Assembly: GCA_947303695.1 (NCBI GenBank)
Contig: CAMYYX010000034.1
Coordinates: forward strand, 1 to 14,175
Reading direction: 5' to 3'
Origin: an uncultured Prevotellaceae bacterium
GTDB taxonomy: Bacteria; Bacteroidota; Bacteroidia; Bacteroidales; Bacteroidaceae
Length of the DNA: 14,175 nucleotides
Made by a program: the position numbers and the translations under genes. This document shows positions 1 through 8,400 of this stretch, piece after piece. The notes below the pieces were generated by a model that saw nothing but the letters and a program-made list of their open reading frames with translations, was not told the DNA's origin and did no database searches. Positions within the stretch are counted from its first letter, which is position 1. Every line of letters begins with the position of its first letter.

Positions 1-2733
1 GCAGTGAAGATGGGTAAACTGGATAATGGGTTGACTTATTACATTCGCCATAATGAATGGCCTGAACAACGTGCCAACTTCTACATTGCCCAGAAGGTGG
101 GTTCGATGCAGGAGGAGGACGACCAACGTGGTTTGGCTCACTTCCTGGAGCACATGTGTTTCAATGGTACCACTCACTTCCCAGGTAATGCCCTGAAGAC
201 TTATCTGGAGACTATTGGTGTGAAGTTTGGTGAGAACCTGAATGCTTACACAAGCTTTGACGAGACAGTCTATAACATCGATAACGTGCCTGTCATCTCC
301 AACCCTCAGTCCATCGACTCTTGTCTGCTGATTTTGCACGACTGGAGCCACGACCTGTTGCTCGAAGGCAAGGAAATCGATAAGGAGCGTGGTGTGATTG
401 AAGAGGAATGGCGTATGCGTAGCAGTGCTCAGCAGCGTATCCTTGAGAAAGCATTGCCAGTATTGTTCGAAGGCAGCAAATATGCACATCGTATGCCTAT
501 CGGTACAATGGAAATCGTGAAGAACTTCCCTTATGAGGCTATTCGCAAGTACTATCGCAAGTGGTACCGTCCAGACCTTCAGGCTATCGTAGTTGTAGGT
601 GATGTGGATGTTGATGCGATTGAGGCAAAAATCAAAACCATGTTTGCTGACATCCAACCAGCTGCTGCCGATGCTGCCAAGCGTGAGTATTTCACGGTGG
701 CTGAAAACAAGGAGCCTGTGTTCTCGGTGAACAGCGACAAGGAGCAGCAGCGCTCGATGATGAATATCCTGTGGAAGCATGAGGCATTCCCTCGGGAGAT
801 GAAAAATTCTATTCTTAACTATGCTCAAGACTATGTTATGGGAGCAATGGCAGGTATGCTTGGTACTCGTATAGCAGAGTTGATGCAGAAAGAGAATCCT
901 CCGTTCCTTGGTGGCGGCATTTCGTTCAACGACGATTATCTGATTACCAATGCAATGGCTTGCGCAGGTTTCTCTATCACATTTGCTGACAATCAGCACA
1001 AACGCGCTATTGAAGCCATGTATCGTGAAATGCTCAGAGCAGAGCGGTTTGGCTTTACCCTGAGCGAGTATGAGCGCTATCGTGAGGGATTCAAAGCAAA
1101 TATTGAAAACATGTATGAGCGTCGTGATAAGATCAGCAATGGCTCTTACGTCAATGAGTATATCCGTCACTTCCTTGATAACGAAGCTGCTCCAGGCATC
1201 GAATGGGAACACACGAACCTTATTCAGATTGCCGACCAAGTTACTGTGGATCAGATCAACCAGACGCTAACACAACTCTACGAAGAACGTAAAGGAGCTG
1301 CTCCTGTCATCTTCGGTATGTTCCCTCAGAAAGATGACCTCACAATGCCGACTAAAGACGAAGTGCTGGCTATCCTGAAGGCTGTAGAGGCAGAAGAAAT
1401 CGAAGCCTATAAGGAAGAGGTATCTGACGAACCTATCCTTGACGACAGCAAGCTGAAAGGCAGCAAGATCAAGAAGATAGAAAAAGCAGCCTTCGACTTC
1501 ACAAAACTGACACTGAGTAATGGTATTGAAATCTATGTCCGCAAGACTGACTTCACGCCAAACAATATCTCTATGTCTGCCATAAGCTGGGGTGGAAATT
1601 CACTCTATGGCGAAAAAGACTGGCTCGACATCAGCAATGCATCTGGAGTCAGCAACGGCGGATGGGGTAACTTCTCTGCCATTGATTTGAGCAAGAAACT
1701 CGCAGGTATCAAAGCCAGCGTGTACCCATCAATTGGCACTCGCTCAGAATCGATGAGCGGTAGCTGTGTGGTTAAAGACTTTGAAACCATGTTGCAACTC
1801 ACCTATCTAGCCTTCACTTCTCCTCGTAAAGACGAAGAGGTGTTCAAGTCAGCAATGGCTCGTAGCAAGGCACAGTTGGAGAATGCAGAACTCAATCCGC
1901 AGACAGCACTCTCAGATACTGCTCAGTATGTCATCTATAATAATCATTATAGGGCACGTCGTACAAAACCTGCTGACCTCGACAAGATCAACTACGATCA
2001 CATGATCCAACTCTATAAGGAGCGCTTTGCAGATGCCAACGACTTCCAGTTCTTCTTCATTGGTGATATCGACATCGAGAAGGCTAAACCATTGTTCGAG
2101 AAGTACTTAGGTAGCTTGCCAACGCTCTCTTCAAAGGAGAACTACAAGGTTGTTGACCTGAAGATGGCAAAAGGCAAGAAGGAGAATATCTTCACCAAAG
2201 AACAGGAAACTCCAAATGCCATCATCCTGATGATACACCATGCTCCAATGCAGGAGAATTTGAAGAATATCCTGGCAGTCGACATGATGGAACAGAGCCT
2301 GCAGATGTTGTTCACAGAAACCGTTCGTGAAGACGAAGGTGGAGCATACGGAGTAGGCGTCAGCGCAGGTATCTCTGACTATCCGGAGAAACAAGCCCAG
2401 CTTGTCATCCAGCTTCCAACAGCTCCTGAGAAGTATAAACGCATGATGGAAATCATCGATAAGGGTCTTGCTGATATGGCTGCAAACGGTCCTAAGGAAG
2501 AGGACATGCAGAAGATCAAGGAATACATGCTTCGCAGTCATGACGAAAGCATCAAGAGCAACGGCTACTGGATGGGAGCTATTCAGAACTTGGTTCGCGA
2601 AAACAAGAACTATGTAGACGGATATGTAGATGCAGTCAACAATATGACGATCAAGGATGTACAGCAAGCAGCCCAGACCATCCTTAGCAGCGGCAACCGC
2701 ATTGTAGTCGGTATGACCACTCCTGTAGAATAA
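1..2733 (+). CDS. M16B family zinc metallopeptidase (insulinase/PqqL-like), 5'-truncated
   Basis: This is a two-half M16 peptidase of the kind Bacteroidetes place in the periplasm or envelope, where such enzymes degrade peptides. The frame is open at the left edge. The GTG at 4 lies inside the usual '(A)VKxGKLDNGLTYYIR' opening of the mature family, so the signal peptide and true start are upstream, and roughly 30-40 residues are probably missing. Counting from that GTG, the inverted zinc motif HFLEH is at residues 46-50, and the third ligand should be one of the Glu residues in GVIEEEWR (133-135). A first M16 C-type domain follows near 175-217 (YYRKWYRPDLQAIVVVGD). The second half begins near 497 (FTKLTLSNGIEIYVRK). 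It lacks HxxEH, as expected for the non-catalytic half, and has its own C-type domain near 663-705. The stop is TAA at 2731. The family assignment is firm; the substrate is unknown. Confidence 0.93.
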   Translation, partial: AVKMGKLDNGLTYYIRHNEWPEQRANFYIAQKVGSMQEEDDQRGLAHFLEHMCFNGTTHFPGNALKTYLETIGVKFGENLNAYTSFDETVYNIDNVPVISNPQSIDSCLLILHDWSHDLLLEGKEIDKERGVIEEEWRMRSSAQQRILEKALPVLFEGSKYAHRMPIGTMEIVKNFPYEAIRKYYRKWYRPDLQAIVVVGDVDVDAIEAKIKTMFADIQPAAADAAKREYFTVAENKEPVFSVNSDKEQQRSMMNILWKHEAFPREMKNSILNYAQDYVMGAMAGMLGTRIAELMQKENPPFLGGGISFNDDYLITNAMACAGFSITFADNQHKRAIEAMYREMLRAERFGFTLSEYERYREGFKANIENMYERRDKISNGSYVNEYIRHFLDNEAAPGIEWEHTNLIQIADQVTVDQINQTLTQLYEERKGAAPVIFGMFPQKDDLTMPTKDEVLAILKAVEAEEIEAYKEEVSDEPILDDSKLKGSKIKKIEKAAFDFTKLTLSNGIEIYVRKTDFTPNNISMSAISWGGNSLYGEKDWLDISNASGVSNGGWGNFSAIDLSKKLAGIKASVYPSIGTRSESMSGSCVVKDFETMLQLTYLAFTSPRKDEEVFKSAMARSKAQLENAELNPQTALSDTAQYVIYNNHYRARRTKPADLDKINYDHMIQLYKERFADANDFQFFFIGDIDIEKAKPLFEKYLGSLPTLSSKENYKVVDLKMAKGKKENIFTKEQETPNAIILMIHHAPMQENLKNILAVDMMEQSLQMLFTETVREDEGGAYGVGVSAGISDYPEKQAQLVIQLPTAPEKYKRMMEIIDKGLADMAANGPKEEDMQKIKEYMLRSHDESIKSNGYWMGAIQNLVRENKNYVDGYVDAVNNMTIKDVQQAAQTILSSGNRIVVGMTTPVE

Positions 2734-2760
2734 GCATCAGACATCATATTGACTCTTTAT

Positions 2761-2801
2761 ATAATAATAAGGTGTAGTGACAAACTGCACCTTATTATTA
2801 T
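2761..2801 (+). terminator. Hairpin after the M16 peptidase gene
   Basis: A perfect 14-bp inverted repeat pairs 2761-2774 (ATAATAATAAGGTG) with 2788-2801. It can be extended inward by three more pairs (one G-U), leaving a 7-nt loop. It starts 28 bp after the stop codon. There is no clean T-run after it, only the T-rich end of the stem itself, so it may be a weak intrinsic terminator or an mRNA 3'-end stabiliser. Confidence 0.6.
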
Positions 2802-2811
2802 GTTGTGGAGA

Positions 2812-2846
2812 TAGGGATTATACTATTGTGATTAGGGATTCCCCTA
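2812..2846. promoter_or_regulatory. Candidate regulator-binding repeat upstream of the Spy-like gene
   Basis: TAGGGATT occurs at 2812-2819 and again at 2833-2840, exactly 21 bp (two helical turns) apart. The second copy is also half of a small palindrome, TAGGG-attc-CCCTA (2833-2846). Direct repeats on one face of the helix are typical of activator binding, but no regulator can be named. A possible but poor -7 box (TAAAGTTG, 2910-2917) lies downstream, with TTTG at 2881-2884 about 25 bp ahead of it, which is longer than the usual 19-21 bp. The promoter of the next gene is therefore not confidently located. Confidence 0.3.
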
Positions 2847-2959
2847 TTTTTCCCCACTTTTCAAAAGATGGTTTAAACCTTTTGTTTTTATAGGCATCAA
2901 ACGCATACATAAAGTTGAAAATTCATTATTAACAAACAATTAAAAAATTACATTACGTT

Positions 2960-3493
2960 ATGAAGAAATTAGTTTTCGCATTCGCAGCAATGATGATTGC
3001 AGTATGCAGCTACGCTCAGGCTCCTCAGGGAGGTTTTGGCGGCGGTATGGGACAGTTCAATCCTGAAGACATGGCAAAGCGCCAGGCAGACCAGATTAAG
3101 ACAGCTTGTGAACTTAACGACGAGCAGTATAAGAAGGTTAAGGACTACTTCGTAGAGCAGTCAAAGGCTCAGATGGAGCAGATGCAGAAGATGATGCAGG
3201 GTGGCCAAGGTGGCGGTCAGATGGACATGCAGGCTATGCAGAAGCAGATGCAGGAGCGTCAGGAAGCTCAGAACAAGTTCTTGAAGGGTGTTCTCACTGA
3301 GGATCAGTTCAAGAAGTATGAGACAGCTCAGGCAGAGCGTCGTCGTCAGTTCCAAGGCATGGGCGGCGGCCAGGGAGCTCCTCAGGGACAGCGTCCACAG
3401 GGTCAGCGTCCACAGGGTCAGCGTCCACAGGGTGGCCAAGGTGGCTTCGGTGGCGGCTTTGGCGGTGGCTTCCCAGGTGGCGGTCAGCAATAA
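2960..3493 (+). CDS. Secreted Spy/CpxP-like protein with Gly/Gln-rich repetitive tail
   Basis: A 177-residue exported protein. Residues 1-19 form a signal peptide (MKKLVFAFAAMMIAVCSYA, cut before QAP), and it lacks a lipobox Cys. The body is helical, charged and Met/Gln-rich. It holds two LTxxQ-like motifs, LNDEQ at 52-56 and LTEDQ at 112-116, the signature of the Spy/CpxP periplasmic stress-chaperone superfamily. Between them lies a Met/Gln-rich stretch (KAQMEQMQKMM...MQKQMQERQ). The last ~55 residues are low-complexity Gly/Gln/Pro/Arg, including three QRPQG pentads (144-158) and FGGGFGGGFPGGG. The start is the only ATG before the signal peptide; the leader is AT-rich with no Shine-Dalgarno. 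The gene stands alone, with a hairpin before it and a terminator after it. The Spy-like assignment rests on motif pattern, size and export. The function, and whether the tail acts as a surface linker, are inference. Confidence 0.85.
   Translation: MKKLVFAFAAMMIAVCSYAQAPQGGFGGGMGQFNPEDMAKRQADQIKTACELNDEQYKKVKDYFVEQSKAQMEQMQKMMQGGQGGGQMDMQAMQKQMQERQEAQNKFLKGVLTEDQFKKYETAQAERRRQFQGMGGGQGAPQGQRPQGQRPQGQRPQGGQGGFGGGFGGGFPGGGQQ
3389..3433 (+). repeat. Three perfect 15-bp tandem repeats inside the Spy-like gene
   Basis: The unit CAGCGTCCACAGGGT is repeated without any mismatch at 3389-3403, 3404-3418 and 3419-3433, encoding QRPQG three times in frame. Identity at synonymous sites as well as in protein points to recent duplication. 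Gain or loss of a unit would keep the frame. Confidence 0.95.
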
Positions 3494-3512
3494 CTCAATA
3501 AGTATATAAGGT

Positions 3513-3563
3513 TCTCAAAGGATTCTTTGAGATAGGCCAATGCACTCAGCATTGGCCTTTTTT
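3513..3563 (+). terminator. Tandem hairpins ending in a strong rho-independent terminator
   Basis: The first hairpin is TCTCAAAG-gatt-CTTTGAGA (3513-3532, 8-bp perfect stem, 4-nt loop). One base later comes the terminator proper, AGGCCAATGC-actca-GCATTGGCCT (3534-3558, 10-bp perfect stem), running into six T residues (3558-3563). It ends the Spy-like transcript 41 bp after its stop and insulates cysS. Confidence 0.9.
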
Positions 3564-3582
3564 ATGCCCTCCATGAAAAATA

Positions 3583-3637
3583 ATTATGCATTATGCATTA
3601 AAAATATGAATTATGAATCATGGATTATGAATAATTT
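3583..3637. repeat. Degenerate 7-bp tandem repeat tract (ATTATGN) upstream of cysS
   Basis: Reading in sevens from 3583 gives ATTATGC, ATTATGC, ATTAAAA, a 6-bp slip (ATATGA), ATTATGA, ATCATGG, ATTATGA, ATAATTT. The tract ends three bases before the -7 box of cysS and so occupies the -33 region. It is nearly pure A/T and may act like an UP element or supply a variable-length spacer. Confidence 0.7.
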
Positions 3638-3639
3638 AC

Positions 3640-3647
3640 TACCTTTG
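3640..3647 (+). promoter_or_regulatory. Bacteroidetes-type -7 box of the cysS promoter
   Basis: TACCTTTG is a perfect match to TAnnTTTG. No clear TTG is seen at the expected -33 spacing, which falls in the 7-bp repeat tract. Transcription should start near 3652, giving a leader of only about 16 nt before the ATG at 3668. Confidence 0.7.
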
Positions 3648-3667
3648 CACCCATAATTAGTTAGCAT

Positions 3668-5179
3668 ATGGAACAGAACTTATTGGTTTACAACACTCTG
3701 ACCAGACAAAAAGAATTATTCCGTCCACTCAATGCCCCTCATGTAGGAATGTATGTATGTGGACCTACAGTATATGGTGACGCCCATTTGGGGCATGCAC
3801 GCCCAGCGATTACGTTTGATATTGTATTCCGCTACCTTCAGCATCTAGGCTATAAGGTGAGATATGTCCGTAATATCACAGACGTAGGGCATCTGGAGCA
3901 CGATGCAGACGAAGGCGAGGACAAGATTGCCAAGAAAGCACGTCTGGAACAATTGGAACCAATGGAAGTGGCCCAGTATTACACCAACCGTTTCCACGAT
4001 GCGATGGCTGCTTTGAATGTGTTGCCACCATCTATCGAACCACATGCAACCGGTCATATCATCGAACAGGAGCAATTGGTGCAAGAGATTCTTGACAACG
4101 GTTATGCTTACGAATCCAATGGATCAGTGTATTTCGACGTAGAGGCATACAACAAGAAACATAAGTACGGCATACTCTCAGGACGTAACCTTGATGATAT
4201 CATCAATAACTCACGTGAATTAGCGGGAGTAGGCGAGAAGAAAAACCAAGCAGATTTTGCTTTGTGGAAGAAAGCACAACCAGAGCACATCATGCGTTGG
4301 CCATCGAAGTGGAGCGACGGATTCCCAGGATGGCACTGTGAGTGTACAGCCATGGGACGTAAGTATCTAGGAAGTCACTTTGATATACACGGTGGCGGCA
4401 TGGATCTTATCTTCCCACATCATGAATGTGAAATCGCACAAGCTGTTGCCAGTCAAGGTGACCAGATGGTTCATTATTGGATTCATAACAACATGATTAC
4501 CATCAACGGACAGAAGATGGGAAAAAGCCTTGGTAATTTCATCACCTTGCAGGAATTCTTCGATGGTAGCCATAAGGACAAGGATGGTAACGAGATGTTG
4601 ACACAAGCCTATGCCCCAATGACAATCCGTTTCTTTATCCTTCAGGCACACTATCGTAGTACCGTAGACTTCAGCAACGATGCACTCATCTCTGCTGAGA
4701 AGGGTTTAGAGCGATTAATCGATGCTCACAAAGCACTGAAGTCCATTCAACCCACGAACGAAGGAACTGTAGATATGGCATTTGTTGAAGACCTTCGCCA
4801 AAAATGCTATGAGGCATTGAACGACGATTTCAACACACCGATTGTCATCAGCCATCTGTTCGATGCTACACGTGTCATCAATCAGATTAACGATAAGAAA
4901 GCCACTATTACGGCAGCAGTATTGGACGAGTTGACAAAGGTGTTTGAGTTGTTTGCGTTTGATATTCTTGGCTTGAAGGCATCTGCAAATGGTCAGAACA
5001 GAGGAGCTGCACGTGAAGAGGCATTCGGAAAAGTGGTCGATATGCTACTAGAACAACGTATGAAAGCAAAAGCAAACAAAGACTGGGCTACTAGCGACAT
5101 GATTCGTGATCAATTAGCAGCTTTGGGCTTCGAGGTCAAAGATACAAAAGATGGATTTACCTGGAAACTGAACAAATAA
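3668..5179 (+). CDS. cysS: Cysteinyl-tRNA synthetase
   Basis: A cytosolic class I aminoacyl-tRNA synthetase that activates cysteine with ATP and charges tRNA-Cys. Its 503 residues are somewhat longer than the E. coli enzyme (461). The nucleotide-binding HIGH motif appears as HLGH (40-43) in YVCGPTVYGDAHLGHARPAITFD. The second signature, KMSKS, appears as KMGKS (283-287) in KMGKSLGN. The zinc site that selects cysteine is complete: C31 (YVCGP), C224 (GWHCEC), and H251 and E255 (FPHHECE), aligned to E. coli C28, C209, H234 and E238. The C-terminal part is the DALR-like helical domain and the tRNA-binding tail ending GFTWKLNK. The ATG is preceded by a short leader from the TACCTTTG promoter. Nothing is broken or unusual. 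Confidence 0.98.
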   Translation: MEQNLLVYNTLTRQKELFRPLNAPHVGMYVCGPTVYGDAHLGHARPAITFDIVFRYLQHLGYKVRYVRNITDVGHLEHDADEGEDKIAKKARLEQLEPMEVAQYYTNRFHDAMAALNVLPPSIEPHATGHIIEQEQLVQEILDNGYAYESNGSVYFDVEAYNKKHKYGILSGRNLDDIINNSRELAGVGEKKNQADFALWKKAQPEHIMRWPSKWSDGFPGWHCECTAMGRKYLGSHFDIHGGGMDLIFPHHECEIAQAVASQGDQMVHYWIHNNMITINGQKMGKSLGNFITLQEFFDGSHKDKDGNEMLTQAYAPMTIRFFILQAHYRSTVDFSNDALISAEKGLERLIDAHKALKSIQPTNEGTVDMAFVEDLRQKCYEALNDDFNTPIVISHLFDATRVINQINDKKATITAAVLDELTKVFELFAFDILGLKASANGQNRGAAREEAFGKVVDMLLEQRMKAKANKDWATSDMIRDQLAALGFEVKDTKDGFTWKLNK

Positions 5180-5198
5180 CATCTGGAAAGCAAAGGAT

Positions 5199-5399
5199 AT
5201 GAGCAAACTTCAAAGAATACTACAAAAGTCACAGAAGATATTGATGTTCACATCTTTATTCTTCCTAATCGTTTGCCTAGGAGCTACAATTTGGGCAGCT
5301 TCCGTTTTAAACGATAATTCTTTGTACATATACGCAGCTATATTTGTACTCGCAATTATTTGGTTCTGCATTACCATCTATCGTAGTTTCAAGAAATAA
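5199..5399 (+). CDS. Small two-helix inner-membrane protein, function unknown
   Basis: A 66-residue protein beginning 19 bp after the cysS stop and followed by a shared terminator, so it is probably co-transcribed with cysS. Residues 1-14 are basic and amphipathic (SKLQRILQKSQK). Hydrophobic segments lie at about 15-35 (LMFTSLFFLIVCLGATIWAAS) and 43-61 (YIYAAIFVLAIIWFCITIY), joined by a short turn (VLNDNS), and the protein ends in RSFKK. Positive charges at both ends predict a hairpin with both termini in the cytoplasm. AAAGGA (5192-5197) is too close to the ATG to be a standard ribosome site. No family is recognised. That it is real is supported by its clean topology, its spacing and the terminator directly after it. 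Confidence 0.75.
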   Translation: MSKLQRILQKSQKILMFTSLFFLIVCLGATIWAASVLNDNSLYIYAAIFVLAIIWFCITIYRSFKK

Positions 5400-5410
5400 A
5401 TACTAATTAG

Positions 5411-5449
5411 AAAAAACCTCCCTTGAATATGCTTCAGGGGAGGTTTTTT
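5411..5449. terminator. Bidirectional terminator between convergent genes
   Basis: AAAAAACCTCCC (5411-5422) pairs perfectly with GGGAGGTTTTTT (5438-5449). A T-G pair and four further pairs (TGAA/TTCA) extend the stem to 17 bp around a 5-nt loop (5428-5432). A T-run on the right and an A-run on the left give a U-tail in both directions. It serves the cysS unit from the left and the HTCS gene, whose stop is 13 bp away, from the right. Confidence 0.95.
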
Positions 5450-5461
5450 CATTCGGTTTGA

Positions 5462-8400
5462 CTATTCTAATAATTTCTTAAACGTGGTATCTTCAGGATG
5501 CTCCGTATAATAAGCTATAAACTCTTTCGGAGTCATGCCGAAGTATTCACGGAATGTATTGCTGAAGTGAGAATGTGATGAGAAACCAACTCGATAAGCT
5601 ACTTCTGACACATTCACATTGTTGTTAATCAAAAGATATGCCGCTTGTTTCAGTCGATATGAACGGATGAAGTTGTTTGGTGACACTCCATAACGGTCTT
5701 TCATCTTGCGGTTCAAATGTACACGGCTGATTCCTACAATATTTGCCAATTCGTTGACGCCAAATGAAGAGTCGTCGAGGTTCTTCTTCAAACTCTCATT
5801 GATACGTGCGAACAGCTTATCGTCAGCACTATCGATTGTTTTTTCTGTATAGTCATAATCGACTTCCGTACGCCGCATCTTGCCCATCATCTTCTCACGT
5901 ACTGTGATACATTGCGAGATGGCACCCTTCAGTTTCAATACATTGAACGGCTTACTAATGAAGTGATCGACTTGCAAACTCAAACTATTGATTTCAGCCA
6001 TATCACTGTTCTCGCTGGTCAGCATAATGATAGGAATGCTATCTGTCTCAGGATTGGCCTTGATTCGTTTGCTTAACTCAATACCATTCCCATCAGGCAT
6101 TCGAATATCTGTAACAACAGCATCAGGACGTGTCTTCAAAATCTCCTGCCATGCTTCATTACCACTATTAGCTGTTATCACGTTATATCCATCGCTGATT
6201 TGCGATTTAATATATTGACATAGGCTCTTATCGTCGTCAACAACCAATACCGTTTTCTTCGTTTTGTCTGCGTTATCAATATCAGTAGCCTGTTCTGGCT
6301 CAAATTCAACATTGGCAAACAAATCATCCTTCGTCTGGTATTCAGCATCCTCTTCACCTCGTGGTGACAGTTCTTCAGCCGTCAGGTGAGTTTTGTGCAA
6401 TGGGAAGCGCAAAACAAACTCCACACCATCAGGTTCCATGTTGTGAACATGAATATTGCCATGATGCAAATTGACGAGTTCGTTCACCAGATTCAATCCG
6501 ATACCTGAGCCTATTGTCTCATTGGTCACGTTGTTCGCCTGGAAGAATCGTTCGAACACATGAGGAATATCTTCCTCTGAGATGTATGATCCGCTATTGT
6601 ATATTCGTATCTCAAACCATTCTATCGCATCTTCCATCAAACTCTTTGTTCTTACAAGGATACGCCCGTTCTCTGGAGTGTATTTGAATGCGTTAGACAA
6701 TATGTTCGAAATGATCTTCTCAAAATGCACCTTATCAAGCCATAATGTCTGGGTTGGATTGAAATGATCAACTCGATAGTTGATATTCTTTGCCTTGGCG
6801 TATGACGAGAAAGATTCAAATACATTCGTTGAATATTCCTTGAAGTTAACTTCTGAGAAATGAAGACGGAATTGTCCGTTATCGATTTTCCGTATGTCGG
6901 TAATCTGTTTTACGGTCGTAATCAAGCGGTCACAGTTAAGCTTCATAACATTATACATACCCAACAATCCTTGGTCGGTAGTCGAAGCAATCAATTGAGA
7001 CAATGGAGAGACGATCATCGTCAGAGGCGAACGGAGTTCATGAGCGATGCTAGTAAACATCCTCAGTTTTGCTTCCTTCAGACTTTCTTCCTGACTGACA
7101 GCCAATAACAACTCTTTCTGACGTTTGCGTTCAGTATAGATTCTATAACCCAAATAGCTCATGATAAAGAGCAGAATGAAATAAATGAGCCATGCAGCGA
7201 TGGTGTTATACCAAGGTTGATGAATATTGATTAGTAATATTTTCTCGACTGCGGATTGCTCATTGTTTTCCAGATAGGCTTTCACACGGAGCGTATAGGA
7301 ACCAGGAGGCAGGTTAGGATAATTTGCTTCCAAATCAGCACTTGCCATATGCCAACTTTGATCATAACCATCAAGAAAATATTGGTATCTCACCTGATTT
7401 GGTGTTGAAAAGTCAGGAACACCAAATGATACAGCAACAGAATTCTGGTCGTGTGCCAAAGATAACTCAGACAAAGCTATTACATTGGCATTCATAACAT
7501 TTTGGTTTTTATATGGCAAATAGGTGACAGGGGCACCATTGATCTTCACGGAAGTAAAACTGATATCGTAAATCAGTTTCTTAGGCACTCGCATGAATAT
7601 CGCATTAAACTTGATGATACCATTATCGCCACCAAACAAGATGTCGTGCGAAGGAGTCATAAAGTGAGCATTACGATGGAACTCTCCGATATAATACCCT
7701 TCAAACGAAGAATAGCTATAGGATTTCATTGTCTGCTTATCAATTCGCATGACAGATTTAGATGTGGTCAGCCAAATGTCTTTGTCAGCAACCTCAATCG
7801 ATTTAACATTCTCGTTAGGCAGCACATCAAATGATTCGCCATTCTGTGTATTATATGAGATAAGGCCTTGATTGGTGCCTATCAGCAGGGTCTTGTTCAT
7901 AATTGCAAGACACTGAGGCATCAATAATGTTGACTTTGGGAATTTTACCTCCTGGCCTTTCTTTGTTTCGATGTTATATGAGAAGATGCCTTGAGCCGTT
8001 CCTATCCAAAGCGTACCATAATCATCACTACTTAACGAATAAATCCAACCATTAAACGACATAGATGAGAATAGGTTGGTAAAGGATTTGTTAGCCAAAT
8101 CGACAACAAAGACACCTTGTCCATTCGTACCAACGAACAACAAGTCTTTCTGTGGATAATACTGCAATACCATCACATAGCTTGATGAAAGGAATCGTAA
8201 CCAGTCAGGAGTCACAAACTGGTTTCCTTGCAAATATTGCAAACCTCCTCCATACGAACCAACCCATACAGTGTTACGTTTGTCGATTGCAATCGTTTGA
8301 ATCAACGATGAAGATAAGCCAGCAGAAATTGGGGTGATTTTTTGATTTCTTCCTTTGATTTCAAGTTTGAACACACCACACCCGTCTGTTCCTACCCAGA

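Noticed and set aside
4..9. GTG at 4 as the real start of the M16 peptidase
   Set aside because: It falls within the conserved opening of the mature family (VKMGKLDNGLTYYIR) and leaves no signal peptide. The codon before it (GCA, Ala) fits the family as well, so the gene continues to the left of the window.
2131..2667. 178-codon open frame on the minus strand
   Set aside because: It lies wholly inside the well-supported M16 coding region, has no promoter or ribosome site, and its His/Leu/Val-rich translation is a typical antisense shadow.
2819..2828. TATACTATTG as the -7 box for the Spy-like gene
   Set aside because: One mismatch to TAnnTTTG, and the only upstream TTG (2803-2805) is about 15 bp away, too close for a Bacteroidetes -33 element.
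3161..3490. Leu/Thr-rich 109-codon frame on the minus strand and a 73-codon frame on the plus strand (3288-3509)
   Set aside because: Both are by-products of the repetitive Gln/Gly-rich Spy-like gene. Their repeats simply mirror its 15-bp units.
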